DNA of 32,949 nt from Terriglobia bacterium (GTDB lineage Bacteria > Acidobacteriota > Terriglobia > Terriglobales > Acidobacteriaceae), in contig JAJPJE010000107.1 of NCBI GenBank assembly GCA_021324365.1, positions 1 to 32,949 on the forward strand. Reading direction: 5' to 3'. Made by a program: the position numbers and the translations under genes. This document shows positions 1 through 8,285 of this stretch, piece after piece; the first letter of the stretch is position 1; the number at the start of each line of letters is the position of its first letter. The notes under the pieces are model-generated. The model saw only the letters and a list, made by a program, of their open reading frames with translations, was not told where the DNA came from and did not search any database.

Positions 1-107
1 AGAAATTTCTCTCCGACCGTTGACTCCGTTAGAGAGGCGAGTAGAATCCCTCAACACACCTCGAATCTTTCCGACTCCTCCCCCGGACGTAGCGAAGGAG
101 CCATATC

Positions 108-1667
108 ATGTTCGCTTTTGTTTCTCGCCCGGTTTTCGTGTCTTACCCCTCTCTGATTCTCTTTGCAGTTCTTCTCGCGCTACAAAGTTGCACCAGTTGC
201 AAAGGAAAAGGCCACGGAGGATGCGACCTCGCCTGGTACGAAATGCAATATGTGTCTGCGTCCAGTGCTCCACAGAACACTCCAGCGAATGCTATGACCG
301 GAACGCCGGCCAGCAGCACCGATGGGCGCTTCATCGCGTTTGCTTCCCTGGCGACAAATCTGACCTCTCCTGCTCCGGCCGCGAGCAATCAACTGGTGTA
401 TTTGCGAGACATGTGCACGGGCTCTTCGGCTCCAAGCGGATGTCAGGCCAAGACAGTTCTAGTTTCCGCAAACTCCAGTGGGCAGCCGCCCTCCAACTGT
501 TTCGGCTCGCCTGGTATTAATTCCCGGCCCGGGATCAGCGGAGATGGCCGTTATGTCGTTTTCGAGTCGAATGGATGCAATTTGGGATTCGGAGCCAATG
601 ATGGCGTGACGTGGCAAATCTACGTGCGCGATACGTGCACCGGACCGAATGGTCCCGGAACGCTGTCCGGCTGCACGCCGAATACGGTCGCAATCACCCA
701 AAGCCACTTGCCGAGCCGGCACCCCACTATCAGCTCGGATGGAATGTACGTATCCTTCATGTCCAATGCGACAGATCTTCCAAACGACCGCCAGGGAAAT
801 CCTCCGGCGGGTACGCAAATCTACGTCGCCGATATCAGCCGTTGCCAAGGGCCTGGCGGCATCAGAGCCTGTCTGCCGAACATCATCCTCGTGTCACAAG
901 ATTCCAGCGGAAATCAGGCGAATTCCGGCGTCAACGAAAACGGAAACACCAATTCACCGCAAATCAGCCCGAACGGGCGATTCGTTGTCTTTACCTCCAA
1001 CAACAGGAATCTCGGTGCCGGCGGCCTGGGAGCTTCGCCCACGCAGGTATTCGTAGCGGATGCATGCATCAGCGGCGGCGTGGGCATCGCAGGATGTAAT
1101 GTACAGGCATACGGCCCTTTCTCGATCGCTTCAGGTGGGGCCCTGGCGAGCAGCGATGCTCAGACGCCGACGATCGATGGCTCCGGCCGGTTTCTTGCGT
1201 TTGCTTCAACTGCAACCAACCTCGCATCGAACGCCACCAGCGGCACGACTCAGATCTATTTCGTAGACGACTGCACGGTGCCCAAGGCTCAGACGGGCTG
1301 CGCTACCTCTGTCAAGCTTGTTTCGACGACACTGGACGGAACGCCCGGCAACCAGGCGAGCACTGCGCCGTTTATGGCCTCGAATGGGGGAGCCGTCCTT
1401 TTTCAGTCGTTGGCGACTAACTTCGTCCAGCCGGGAACGGTCCCGGGCGGCAGCATCTTCGTCAGCAGCACCTGTGCAGGCAATCCCAGTGGTTGCGTTA
1501 CGGGCGCAGTTGGTTTCGACACATCGACTTGCGGTGTGCCAAACGGTGCCATCAGCCAGCCGGTGTTCGATCTCAACTCGGATCTGATTGTTTTCACTTC
1601 GAACGCCAGCAACCTTGATCCCGGCGCCACTTCTCAGGGTGTCTTTACCGGGAAACAGGGCCCGTAA
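108..1667 (+). CDS. Predicted lipoprotein with PD40/TolB-like beta-propeller repeats and paired cysteines
   Basis: The 519-residue product begins with a hydrophobic leader (about residues 12-27) ending in LQSC, a plausible lipobox with Cys28 as lipid site, so it is probably exported and membrane-anchored. The body carries about seven copies of a PD40/WD40-like strand motif of the form P-x-I-S-x-D/N-G-R-[FY]-[VI]-x-F-x-S-x-x-x-N-L (near 68-84, 141-159, 207-224, 285-302, 355-372, 421-439 and 485-503), as in TolB-type propellers. Between repeats lie hairpins with a cysteine pair: 103/112, 177/189, 246/255, 320/330, 389/398, 456/463. Start ATG 108 is supported by GGAG 7 nt upstream. The role is unknown; a structural or ligand-binding periplasmic or surface propeller is an inference. 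No enzyme motif is visible. Confidence 0.85.
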   Translation: MFAFVSRPVFVSYPSLILFAVLLALQSCTSCKGKGHGGCDLAWYEMQYVSASSAPQNTPANAMTGTPASSTDGRFIAFASLATNLTSPAPAASNQLVYLRDMCTGSSAPSGCQAKTVLVSANSSGQPPSNCFGSPGINSRPGISGDGRYVVFESNGCNLGFGANDGVTWQIYVRDTCTGPNGPGTLSGCTPNTVAITQSHLPSRHPTISSDGMYVSFMSNATDLPNDRQGNPPAGTQIYVADISRCQGPGGIRACLPNIILVSQDSSGNQANSGVNENGNTNSPQISPNGRFVVFTSNNRNLGAGGLGASPTQVFVADACISGGVGIAGCNVQAYGPFSIASGGALASSDAQTPTIDGSGRFLAFASTATNLASNATSGTTQIYFVDDCTVPKAQTGCATSVKLVSTTLDGTPGNQASTAPFMASNGGAVLFQSLATNFVQPGTVPGGSIFVSSTCAGNPSGCVTGAVGFDTSTCGVPNGAISQPVFDLNSDLIVFTSNASNLDPGATSQGVFTGKQGP

Positions 1668-1715
1668 CCTAGTCGGACATGCGGTAGTCGCGTTGACGGT
1701 CACAGAAACAAGGAC

Positions 1716-1782
1716 AGCGCAAGAACTGATCGGCTAAAAGGCTGATTGGCTGAAATGACGGACCGACTGACGAGAGGGACGA
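1716..1782. repeat. Degenerate GGCTA/GATTGGCTGA-type spacer repeat
   Basis: This spacer between two convergent genes contains imperfect iterations of words such as GATCGGCTAAAAG, GCTGATTGGCTGA and GACCGACTGACGA. It resembles the word families at 11693-11780, 12773-12950 and 17952-17980. It has no coding potential that I can support. Confidence 0.4.
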
Positions 1783-2544
1783 CTAAATCACCGCTGCGCG
1801 CATTTCTTCGACAATCGCTCGCGCCGCTTCGGCAGGGTTCGGAGCGCCGGTAATCGGTCGTCCTACGACAATGTGAGAGACGCCGGCGCGGATGGCATCG
1901 GTCGGAGTTACCACGCGGGCCTGGTCGCCGACATCGGCGCCATGAGGGCGGATGCCCGGAGTGACGATTGCGAATCCAGTACCCAGTTCGCGGCGGATGG
2001 AAGCCGCTTCGCGGGCCGAAGTCACGATGCCGCCGCACCCGGCCATGCGCGCCATGCCCGCAAGCCGAAGTACTTGCGGTCCGATACCGCTGCTCAGACC
2101 GATCTCAGTCAGGTCCTCCTCGCTAAAACTGGTCAGAACAGTGACCGCCAGGACCATTGGCTTCGATGCGGATGAGTTTGCCACCTCCGTCGCTGCGGTC
2201 AGCATCTTGAGGCCGCCAGAGGCGTGTACGGTCAACATGCTCACTCGTAGCCTGGCTGCCTCGGCTACAGCATGCGAAACGGTGTTGGGGATGTCGTGGA
2301 ATTTAAGATCGAGAAAAACCTTACGGCCGGAAGCCACCAGGTCGCGAACGACTTGGGGCCCCTCGGCCGTAAACAACTGCTTACCGACTTTATATATCTG
2401 GGCTGACTCGCCTATCGCCGACACTATTTTTCGTGCTTCGGCGGCACTGGATACGTCCAGTGCGACGATTAACCGATCCTCTACTGCAATGGGCCCATTC
2501 GGCGTCGGGCTAGGGTCGTGTACTGCTACGGATCGATTCGACAT
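1783..2544 (-). CDS. pyrF: Orotidine 5'-phosphate decarboxylase (class I)
   Basis: PyrF converts orotidine 5'-monophosphate to UMP, the last step of de novo pyrimidine synthesis, in the cytoplasm. The 253-residue product has the expected N-terminal strand LIVALDVSS, the phosphate/ribose-contacting lysine in YKVGKQLF, the catalytic Asp-x-Lys-x-His-Asp core in FLDLKFHDIPNTV, the later TPGIRP motif, and the phosphate-binding VVGRPITGA near the C terminus. Length is a little above the roughly 230-240 of small bacterial class I enzymes because of a short Pro-rich N-terminal extension before residue 25. The RBS is weak (AAAAG upstream of ATG 2544). It lies 106 bp downstream of the rlpA-like gene on the same strand and may share its transcript. 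Confidence 0.95.
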   Translation of the reverse strand: MSNRSVAVHDPSPTPNGPIAVEDRLIVALDVSSAAEARKIVSAIGESAQIYKVGKQLFTAEGPQVVRDLVASGRKVFLDLKFHDIPNTVSHAVAEAARLRVSMLTVHASGGLKMLTAATEVANSSASKPMVLAVTVLTSFSEEDLTEIGLSSGIGPQVLRLAGMARMAGCGGIVTSAREAASIRRELGTGFAIVTPGIRPHGADVGDQARVVTPTDAIRAGVSHIVVGRPITGAPNPAEAARAIVEEMRAAVI

Positions 2545-2650
2545 CTTTTGTCAGCCTGCCGGACTTCCCTCACGGATGGTTGGCCGCGATACGGGAATGC
2601 CTGACGGTTCCTTCCTGCCCCACTAGAGGCTCGCCGGAACCACTAGGCTG

Positions 2651-3187
2651 CTATCTGCCCGGTAGTTCCGCGTTCTGGTTCATGGCCACCGTAGTCGGGG
2701 TACGGACTATGTCCAACCTGACCGGTTCTATTCCATGTCCGGGAATCTGCAGCATCCGGGCCGCACCGTACGACAAATCAATGATTCGCGTATGGGGCAC
2801 GGGGCCGCGATCGTTCACCCGGACGATCACGGATCTGTTATTGCGCAGGTTCGTGACCTTTACCAGGGTCCCAAGGGGTAACCTGCGGTGAGCGGCCGTA
2901 AACTGAAACATATCATACGGTTCGCCACTCGCCGTTTCCTTACCGTGGAACTGCTTGCCATACCAGGACGCATTGCCTACCTGGTAGGGCTTAGGGGCTT
3001 TTGCATGGCTCGGGCTTACTGCTGCCTTCGCCTGCACCGAATTGTGTTGCCTTCCTTTCTCGGGTCGAACCTCACTTCCGGTATTCCGGTTGGAGGCTTG
3101 ACTGCCGGTGATGTTTGGCGGCTGTGCCGCCAGCAGGCTGGTAGCCGAAAAAGCTGCCACCAGAATGTTGGCCAGAGCTTGTCGCAT
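2651..3187 (-). CDS. rlpA: RlpA-family septal ring lytic transglycosylase-like protein
   Basis: The product has a signal peptide (ALANILVAAFSATSLLAAQ), a low-complexity linker to about residue 70, and an RlpA-like double-psi beta-barrel: GNASWYGKQFHGKETASGE, then the AAHRRLPLGT and VTNLRN motifs, VRVNDRGP, and the IIDLSYGAA motif. RlpA proteins cleave peptidoglycan lacking stem peptides in the periplasm; the HGKETASGE Glu and the NDRGP Asp are the conserved active-site residues. It lacks a C-terminal SPOR domain, so septal targeting is not shown, and no lipobox is evident. ATG 3187 is chosen over TTG 3190 because an AAGGAAGG Shine-Dalgarno lies 6 nt before it. The stop is only 106 bp upstream of pyrF. 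Confidence 0.92.
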   Translation of the reverse strand: MRQALANILVAAFSATSLLAAQPPNITGSQASNRNTGSEVRPEKGRQHNSVQAKAAVSPSHAKAPKPYQVGNASWYGKQFHGKETASGEPYDMFQFTAAHRRLPLGTLVKVTNLRNNRSVIVRVNDRGPVPHTRIIDLSYGAARMLQIPGHGIEPVRLDIVRTPTTVAMNQNAELPGR

Positions 3188-3338
3188 CAAACACCTTCCT
3201 TCAGTTGTTTTCGACCCTCCCTTCTACGCCGAAGTTCGTGTAAGTCTATGGAAAATGGAAGAATCGTGTCAACCGTGGCTTGGGAGTTAACGGCAGGTTA
3301 ATAAACCTGCATCGGCTACTCTGAACTCCAAAAACCAA

Positions 3339-3392
3339 GCGCGCCAGAAAGACCGACCTCAAGGGAGGGTCCAAGTCTGCTTTCTGGCGCGC
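3339..3392. repeat. 13-bp perfect inverted repeat with 28-nt loop
   Basis: GCGCGCCAGAAAG at 3339-3351 is exactly complementary to CTTTCTGGCGCGC at 3380-3392. Inside the loop, GACC and GGTC can add a further short stem. No run of T follows on either strand, so it is not a standard intrinsic terminator. It could be an RNA structure, a dyad binding site or a remnant of a mobile repeat. Confidence 0.6.
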
Positions 3393-3574
3393 AGTAACTT
3401 GGATGGGGAGTTTAGGCCTGATGTTGGCAGGGAGGCGAGCTGTTTTCAGGACAGGGGGAGGGATCGTACCAGGGGAACAAGGGAGATTTGGACATTGGAT
3501 AACTTGCCGATCTAACAACTGATCCTTTGGGTCGTTGAGGTCCAGTTCTCGCTTCGGCAGATAACTCATTTGTT

Positions 3575-3612
3575 ACTTGCCAAATCACAGAATTACCCAA
3601 TTCCCAGCAGGG
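3575..3612. repeat. Degenerate AATTGGGTAATT / GATTTGGCAAGT spacer words
   Basis: Read on the - strand this stretch contains words such as AATTGGGTAATT and GTGATTTGGCAAGTAAC, very like AATTTGGTAATTGGCTAATTG at 12776-12797. The similarity suggests a shared dispersed spacer repeat, but it is short and imperfect. Confidence 0.3.
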
Positions 3613-3689
3613 TGCCATTTTGTGGAGGAGAGTGAAAAAAACTGACAGCGACATTTCACGCACAGGACCGTTTGAATTACATTTGCGCC

Positions 3690-4493
3690 ATGGTAAATCC
3701 CCCTGTCATTTTGTCGATCGCAGGTTACGATCCGTCATCGGGAGCTGGCGTTACTGCGGACGTAAAGACGGCGGCTGCGAACGGCTGTTTTGCGGTCACG
3801 TGTGTTACCGCATTGACGGTCCAGTCGACCCAGGGAGTTCGAGAAGTTCGTCCGGTCGAACCGAAGCTGGTGAAGCAGACACTCGCCGACTTGGGGAACG
3901 ACTTCGAGTTCGCTGCGGTCAGAATTGGCATGCTGGGATCGAGCCCGGTCGCGGCGGAGGTGGCGCAGTTCCTGGAAGCGGTAAAGCTGAAGAATGTTGT
4001 GCTGGATCCGATCGTGCGATCGACGTCAGGGGCCGAACTGATCGACGCAAAGGGAGCCGAGCAGATGCGCGACAGGCTGCTGCGGCTCGCGGACGTGATC
4101 ACGCCCAACATTGACGAGGCAGCGGCGCTTACCGGCATGAAGGTGACCACTACGGCGGAGATGAAAGCGGCTGCGATGCGACTGCACGAAATGGGCGCGC
4201 ATAATGTGGTGATTACTGGTGGACATCTGTCAGAGGCGATTGATGTTCTGAGCATGAATGGGACCGCGAACTCGATTGAGGAGTTCCGGTCCCAGATGGT
4301 GGCGTCGAAGTCGACCCACGGTACGGGATGCGCGTTTGCAACGGCGCTTGCATGCTATCTCGCCGTCGGAAGGCCGTTGCGGCAGGCGGTTATTGAAGCG
4401 AAGGTATATGTGCGGGAAGCGATCGCCAAAGCCTATGCGATGGGCAAGGGCATCGGGCCGGTGAACCATTTATGGAGACTGGAACAAAGATAG
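3690..4493 (+). CDS. thiD: Hydroxymethylpyrimidine/phosphomethylpyrimidine kinase
   Basis: ThiD phosphorylates HMP and HMP-phosphate to HMP-pyrophosphate for thiamine synthesis. The product (267 residues from ATG 3690) shows the ribokinase-fold hallmarks: LSIAGYDPSSGAG at the N terminus, binding substrate, then TCVTALTVQST, VRIGMLGS, VVLDPIVRSTSG, and the anion-hole/ATP motif STHGTGCAFATALA near residue 210. A TTG start at 3672 is possible but adds six residues with no family support, and neither start has a clear Shine-Dalgarno. ThiD homologues often begin with LSIAG very near the N terminus, which favours 3690. No other thiamine gene lies nearby. Confidence 0.93.
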   Translation: MVNPPVILSIAGYDPSSGAGVTADVKTAAANGCFAVTCVTALTVQSTQGVREVRPVEPKLVKQTLADLGNDFEFAAVRIGMLGSSPVAAEVAQFLEAVKLKNVVLDPIVRSTSGAELIDAKGAEQMRDRLLRLADVITPNIDEAAALTGMKVTTTAEMKAAAMRLHEMGAHNVVITGGHLSEAIDVLSMNGTANSIEEFRSQMVASKSTHGTGCAFATALACYLAVGRPLRQAVIEAKVYVREAIAKAYAMGKGIGPVNHLWRLEQR

Positions 4494-4520
4494 ATCGGGT
4501 CATTTAGTGATTTCACCATC

Positions 4521-4557
4521 GAGCCATTGAAAATCGCACGCAATGACTCAATGGCTC
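4521..4557. terminator. Candidate hairpin between convergent thiD and TPR genes
   Basis: GAGCCATTGA (4521-4530) and TCAATGGCTC (4548-4557) form a perfect 10-bp stem with a 17-nt loop, 3 bp from the stop of the - strand gene and 28 bp from that of thiD. No T-run follows, so it may act as a weak, bidirectional or factor-assisted terminator. This reading is based on position and symmetry only. Confidence 0.45.
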
Positions 4558-4559
4558 AC

Positions 4560-6032
4560 TCATTTGGGCTGTTCATTGTCGGGCAGCGGCATCATGATTC
4601 CGTTGTCAATCTTCCCCTGTTTTTGCTGTGGCACCGAAGACTGGTTCGGCGGATTTTGTTGCGGCGCATTCTGCTGAGGCGTGCTCTGTTGTCCCGGCTG
4701 TTGAGCGGCACCAGGCTGCTCGTTGTCGGGGAGCGGCATCATGATTCCGTTGTCAATCTTACCCTGCTTCTGTTGGGGAGCCGGTTGCGCGGAGGTGTTT
4801 GGCTGATCTGCTCCGGGTTGTTCGTTGTCCGGGAGCGGCAGGAGCAGCCCATTCTGACTCGGACCTTGTCTCACCGGCGGACGCGGAACAACATGTGCCT
4901 GGGGACGTGGGGTCAACTGCGGCGGCGGCGCTGCTGGCTCGATCACGGGAGTGTTATCGCGGTGACGAAGGACGACCGGGCCACCAAGCCTCTCGCGCGC
5001 CATGCGCTCGGCGTCAATGCGCTGCTGTAGCTGACCATCGAAATTGCTGGCTACTTCGCCGATTTTCTGTCCCTCGATATCCTTCCGAGTCGCCATGGTG
5101 ACATGCGCGCCATTACGATTCGCTTCGCGGGCCTTCTCGTAGTAATACTGCGCTGTCTCCTGGTCACCGTCGAGTTCCGAGAGGTACCCCATGTTATTGA
5201 GGGTGAAGGCGTCGTCGGGCGCGAGCTTATAAGCCTGGTTGAAATCTTCACGCGCAGTGCGTAGATCGTTGCGGTTCATGGCAGAGACGCCGCGGAGATT
5301 CAGGCGCGCGACGCGCATCTCCGGCGTCTCTTGTTTCTGCATCAGTTTTTGCAAAGCGCGTGCATTTCGAGAGGCGATTTCGCTAATTGGACGTCCACGC
5401 CATTCTTTGTTGATGGCCACCTGAACATTTTCCGTGGAGCCCAAACTTGCTGCCGCCGTGTAGTACTGCAGGGCAGACTCGTATTCGCCTTCCTGCTCAC
5501 GAGCGAAACCCAGATTGTTTAGAGTGAATGGATTCTTGGGATCGAGTTTCAGAGCCTTTTGCAGGACCAGATCCGCTTCTGACGCGCGATCCTTATTTAA
5601 GAGTGAAATAGCGTCGATGTTGTAGCGGTTGATCTGGACCTGCTGATCGTCGGTGTTGCCGGCCACCTGGTCGACCGGCTTGCCCTCCAGCCTCGCATTA
5701 TTGGATCGAGCGATGAGAGCGGAGGACCGCTGCTGCGCAGCGAGGTCATAGTAGCGCTGGGCGCGGTCGACCTGGCCATCGAGTTCTGCCATATATCCAA
5801 GGTTATTCAAGGTGAAGGGATCGTTCGGATCGAGCAGGTAGGCCTTATAAAAGAGCTTCTTCGCCTTGTCGTATTCGTGCTTCTCGACGGCTTTCACTCC
5901 ATCCTGATTCAGTTGTTGAACCGGCGTGGGCTTGGTTCGCTTCGGAATGCTAATGCGGAGATCACCGGCATACAAAAGAGAAGTGCCCAAAAGCAGAGCT
6001 CCAGTCAGCGAGAGGGAGCGAGAACTGAACAT
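4560..6032 (-). CDS. Secreted modular TPR protein with Pro/Gln-rich repeated tail
   Basis: From ATG 6032 the 490-residue product has a signal peptide (SLTGALLLGTSLLYAG) and three tandem modules of about 90 residues (roughly 41-130, 137-225, 244-333). Each holds a TPR pair centred on D-P-x-x-[PA]-F-T-L-N-N-[LM]-G-[YF] followed by E-x-[DE]-G, A-x-x-Y-Y and a closing G-[KR]-x-[IV]-x-[EQ]-[VI]-A-[SG]-N-like motif. After residue 360 comes a Pro/Gln-rich tail carrying PLPDNEQP three times (399-406, 433-440, 482-489), two within a longer KQGKIDNGIMM repeat. TPRs mediate protein-protein contacts; the partner is unknown. An open frame continues upstream to 6170, but GGAGGT 10 nt before ATG 6032 and the signal peptide fix the start here. 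Confidence 0.85.
   Translation of the reverse strand: MFSSRSLSLTGALLLGTSLLYAGDLRISIPKRTKPTPVQQLNQDGVKAVEKHEYDKAKKLFYKAYLLDPNDPFTLNNLGYMAELDGQVDRAQRYYDLAAQQRSSALIARSNNARLEGKPVDQVAGNTDDQQVQINRYNIDAISLLNKDRASEADLVLQKALKLDPKNPFTLNNLGFAREQEGEYESALQYYTAAASLGSTENVQVAINKEWRGRPISEIASRNARALQKLMQKQETPEMRVARLNLRGVSAMNRNDLRTAREDFNQAYKLAPDDAFTLNNMGYLSELDGDQETAQYYYEKAREANRNGAHVTMATRKDIEGQKIGEVASNFDGQLQQRIDAERMARERLGGPVVLRHRDNTPVIEPAAPPPQLTPRPQAHVVPRPPVRQGPSQNGLLLPLPDNEQPGADQPNTSAQPAPQQKQGKIDNGIMMPLPDNEQPGAAQQPGQQSTPQQNAPQQNPPNQSSVPQQKQGKIDNGIMMPLPDNEQPK
4571..4774. repeat. Direct DNA repeat encoding the PLPDNEQP tail motif
   Basis: About 57 bp at 4571-4627 recur with a few substitutions at 4718-4774, an offset of 147 bp. 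A shorter third relative lies near 4820-4850. They encode the repeated IDNGIMMPLPDNEQP peptide in the tail of the TPR protein. The near-identity at DNA level, including codon choice, points to recent duplication. Confidence 0.75.
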
Positions 6033-6226
6033 GAAAACAGCGACCTCCGACAGGAGAGCAGAGCTGCTGGCTATACGCAGCCTCTCTCCTGTTCCTTGGA
6101 TGGGTAAAGTTGAAACGTGTTTGCCTGCCTTCAAGAACAAACATGCTTCAGATGGATACCTAAGCGCCATCTGAATGGGGCCATTTCATCCAACTCACGT
6201 TGCCGGAAGCATCATCGAAGGCAAAG

Positions 6227-7159
6227 ATGAAGCGTTTCTACCCATTTTTGTCTTTGGCTGCACTGGTGGCGTTCGCGATCAGCTCGTCGGGGCAGAATTC
6301 GGCTCCCAAAGGAGTAGCCAACAATTCGTCCGGTTCGGGACCTGCTACAGGCGCGAACAGCAGGACGGCAGCTCCGGTCACGGAACGTTATGACACCGGT
6401 GATCAAACGGCGGTCGGCGAGCCCATCCTGCCTGCGCCTCCGATGCCGAAAGGCAGCACCACCCTGATCGGCGGGACGGTGGAGGGGGTGGATCATGTGC
6501 GCAATCGTGTCGCGATCAAGCCATTCGGCGGCAAGCGGATGATGGTGCATTTTGACGAGCGAACGCATATCTACCGCGACGGCGTGGAAACGACGCAGTT
6601 GGCAATCCGGAAAGGCGAGCGGGTCTATGTAGACACGATGGCCGCAGGCAGTGAGGTGCTGGCGCGCAATATTCGGGTAGTGACCCAGTTGAATGCGGCC
6701 GACACGCGCGGACAGGTAATCAATGCTTCGAATGGCGAGCTTTCGATTCGCGATGAGCTTTCCGGCGAACCGGTGAAACTCGCCGTCGATGACAATACGC
6801 GGGTGACGCGCGACGGTAGACAGGTGCCTCTGACCGAAGTGACGCCTGGATCGCTCGTGGCAATTGAATTCTCGCCGAACAAGGCTGATCGCGGTGTGGC
6901 GCGACAGATCGATCTGTTGGCCGCACCCGGATCGATGTTTACATTTGCCGGGCGGGTCACGAATCTGGATTTATCGCAAGGGCTGATGTCGATCGCGAAT
7001 CAGAGCGACGATAGGACCTACGATGTCAGTGTGCTGAGGCCGCAACTTCCCGGAGACCTGATGGTCGGATCGGACGTGGTGGTGAAAGCAGTGTTCGACG
7101 GGAAGGAATACAAAGCAAATAGCGTGGACGTAACGCAGGCCCGAACGCAGAATCGGTAA
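6227..7159 (+). CDS. Secreted protein with DUF5666-like repeats
   Basis: The 310-residue product starts with a signal peptide (FYPFLSLAALVAFAISSSGQ), then a low-complexity Ser/Gly/Ala linker to about residue 60, then three beta-rich repeats of about 75 residues. These begin near LIGGTVEGVDHVRNRVAIK, TRGQVINASNGELSIRD and FAGRVTNLDLSQGLMSI, each followed by a T-x-[IV]-x-R/D-G-like and R-x-[IV]-x-like segment. The pattern resembles DUF5666 domains, small beta-barrels of unknown function in secreted proteins. ATG 6227 is preceded by GAAGG at 5 nt spacing and starts the signal peptide directly; TTG 6200 would bury it. It is divergent from the TPR gene across 194 bp. Confidence 0.75.
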   Translation: MKRFYPFLSLAALVAFAISSSGQNSAPKGVANNSSGSGPATGANSRTAAPVTERYDTGDQTAVGEPILPAPPMPKGSTTLIGGTVEGVDHVRNRVAIKPFGGKRMMVHFDERTHIYRDGVETTQLAIRKGERVYVDTMAAGSEVLARNIRVVTQLNAADTRGQVINASNGELSIRDELSGEPVKLAVDDNTRVTRDGRQVPLTEVTPGSLVAIEFSPNKADRGVARQIDLLAAPGSMFTFAGRVTNLDLSQGLMSIANQSDDRTYDVSVLRPQLPGDLMVGSDVVVKAVFDGKEYKANSVDVTQARTQNR

Positions 7160-7268
7160 GAAGCACGCGCTCAAGTGGACGCCCCGGACTCTTGCCTTGG
7201 GAAGTCTTTCAGAGCATTTTAATAGTCTCCTCGTCCAGCGAAAGTCCCGCCCAGAGGCGTGGTTTTGC

Positions 7269-7285
7269 GCCGTTTTGAAAACGGC
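7269..7285. terminator. Small hairpin between convergent genes
   Basis: GCCGTTT-TGA-AAACGGC is a perfect 7-bp stem with a 3-nt loop, located between the stop of the DUF5666-like gene and the stop of the PAP2 gene. There is no T-run after the stem on either strand, so the terminator role is tentative. Confidence 0.35.
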
Positions 7286-7313
7286 TCGACCGCTCGATCG
7301 TCAAATCGCTCGA

Positions 7314-8096
7314 TTATTTGTGCTTCTGCTTCAGGATCACGCGGTTGCTGTGTGCATGGTAGATGTGAGTGCCTACCAGGTACCCGAGCGTGCCACCCAT
7401 AATCACATCGGAAGGGAAGTGGTCGCGGCCAATCACGCGGCTACCCGCCACCGCAGTGCCCAATCCATACCATAAGATCTTACTCAACGTGGACGGATAT
7501 TCGTGGGCGAGAACTGAATCCATCGAGAATTCTAAGGTCGCATGTCCTGAAGGGAAAGAACTGTCAATTGTGTTGTTAGAGAAGAAGTCTCCGCGACCGT
7601 TGCCTTCGGTCGGCCGCTGGCGTCCCGCGATCACGTTCGTGACCGCATAGAGCGCGGCAGCATTGGCGAAGCTTTCGGCGCTGAGCAGGCCAGTTTCGCG
7701 TGCGTGATCGTTTCCTTCCATGGAGCCGTAGAGAAAAAGTCCGGCGACCACTGCTCCGGTACCTCCCAGTGCCACGTTCGAGAAGGTGGAAGCCTGGCTG
7801 TAGCCCTTCACCGGCAGATAGCCGGAAAGATGCCGGTCAGCGGGGATGAATGCCGCAACGATCATGAAAGGGATTATGTATTTGGCGCGGTAACTCGTGG
7901 AATGGAATGGCGCGGTATAGATGTCGCGCTGATCCTTCAGCAGGCGTACCGCGATGTATTCGAGGCCGTGTTGCGATCCGGTAGTGGAGCTGGACGAGGG
8001 TTTCGGTGCGTTCGGGAGCCCCGCGTCGCCTTGCGACAATGCAGGTGACGAGGTGAGCGCAACCAGCAGCGCAAATGCAGCTACTTTCATAGCCAT
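7314..8096 (-). CDS. PAP2-superfamily phosphatase, exported or membrane-associated
   Basis: The 260-residue product has an N-terminal signal (VAAFALLVALTSSPALSQ) and the phosphatase triad of the PAP2/vanadium haloperoxidase superfamily. Motif 1 is degenerate (NVIAGRQRPTEG, with the RP pair and no Lys at its usual place). Motif 2 is SSFPSGHAT with the catalytic His, and motif 3 is SRVIGRDHFPSDV with the conserved Arg, His and Asp. Such enzymes hydrolyse lipid phosphates such as phosphatidic acid or undecaprenyl diphosphate at the outer face of the membrane; the substrate cannot be told here. Hydrophobic stretches near residues 70-85, 105-125 and 205-235 fit membrane association. The start has no strong Shine-Dalgarno; MxM leaves ATG 8090 as an alternative. 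Confidence 0.88.
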   Translation of the reverse strand: MAMKVAAFALLVALTSSPALSQGDAGLPNAPKPSSSSTTGSQHGLEYIAVRLLKDQRDIYTAPFHSTSYRAKYIIPFMIVAAFIPADRHLSGYLPVKGYSQASTFSNVALGGTGAVVAGLFLYGSMEGNDHARETGLLSAESFANAAALYAVTNVIAGRQRPTEGNGRGDFFSNNTIDSSFPSGHATLEFSMDSVLAHEYPSTLSKILWYGLGTAVAGSRVIGRDHFPSDVIMGGTLGYLVGTHIYHAHSNRVILKQKHK

Positions 8097-8285
8097 TTCG
8101 ATGATGCAGAATAAACGTCTGGTGGCAGTGCAGAGATGAAGTTGTGTTCATGTCTGCGACGGCAATACAGGTCGTGTGTCATGTGGCTCAATCGGACGCG
8201 GGCATACAATAATGGGTTGGGGAACGGCATCGAAGCATCCAGAGGAGCTGCTGTCTGCCGGCGGCGCATGGGTGAAGGGGATAGC

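Larger units (their letters stand above)
3191..3671. other. Non-coding intergenic region between divergent rlpA-like and thiD genes
   Basis: Roughly 480 bp without a supportable gene; the short reading frames here show no family resemblance. It must contain promoters for both flanking genes. It holds the inverted repeat at 3339-3392 and, near 3575-3612, AT-richer words like those in other spacers. I looked for a TPP riboswitch ahead of thiD and saw no thi-box-like sequence. Confidence 0.6.

Noticed and set aside
3400-3690. TPP riboswitch upstream of thiD
   Set aside because: No CUGAGA-type thi-box core or its partner motifs could be found in either strand of the gap.
6033-6170. N-terminal extension of the TPR protein
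   Set aside because: The extra 46 residues precede a good signal peptide, and a GGAGGT site is placed for ATG 6032.
8136-8285. N-terminal extension of the aconitase-like protein
   Set aside because: The extra 50 residues are Arg/Cys-rich and unlike the family; ATG 8286 has an RBS and directly precedes the swivel domain.
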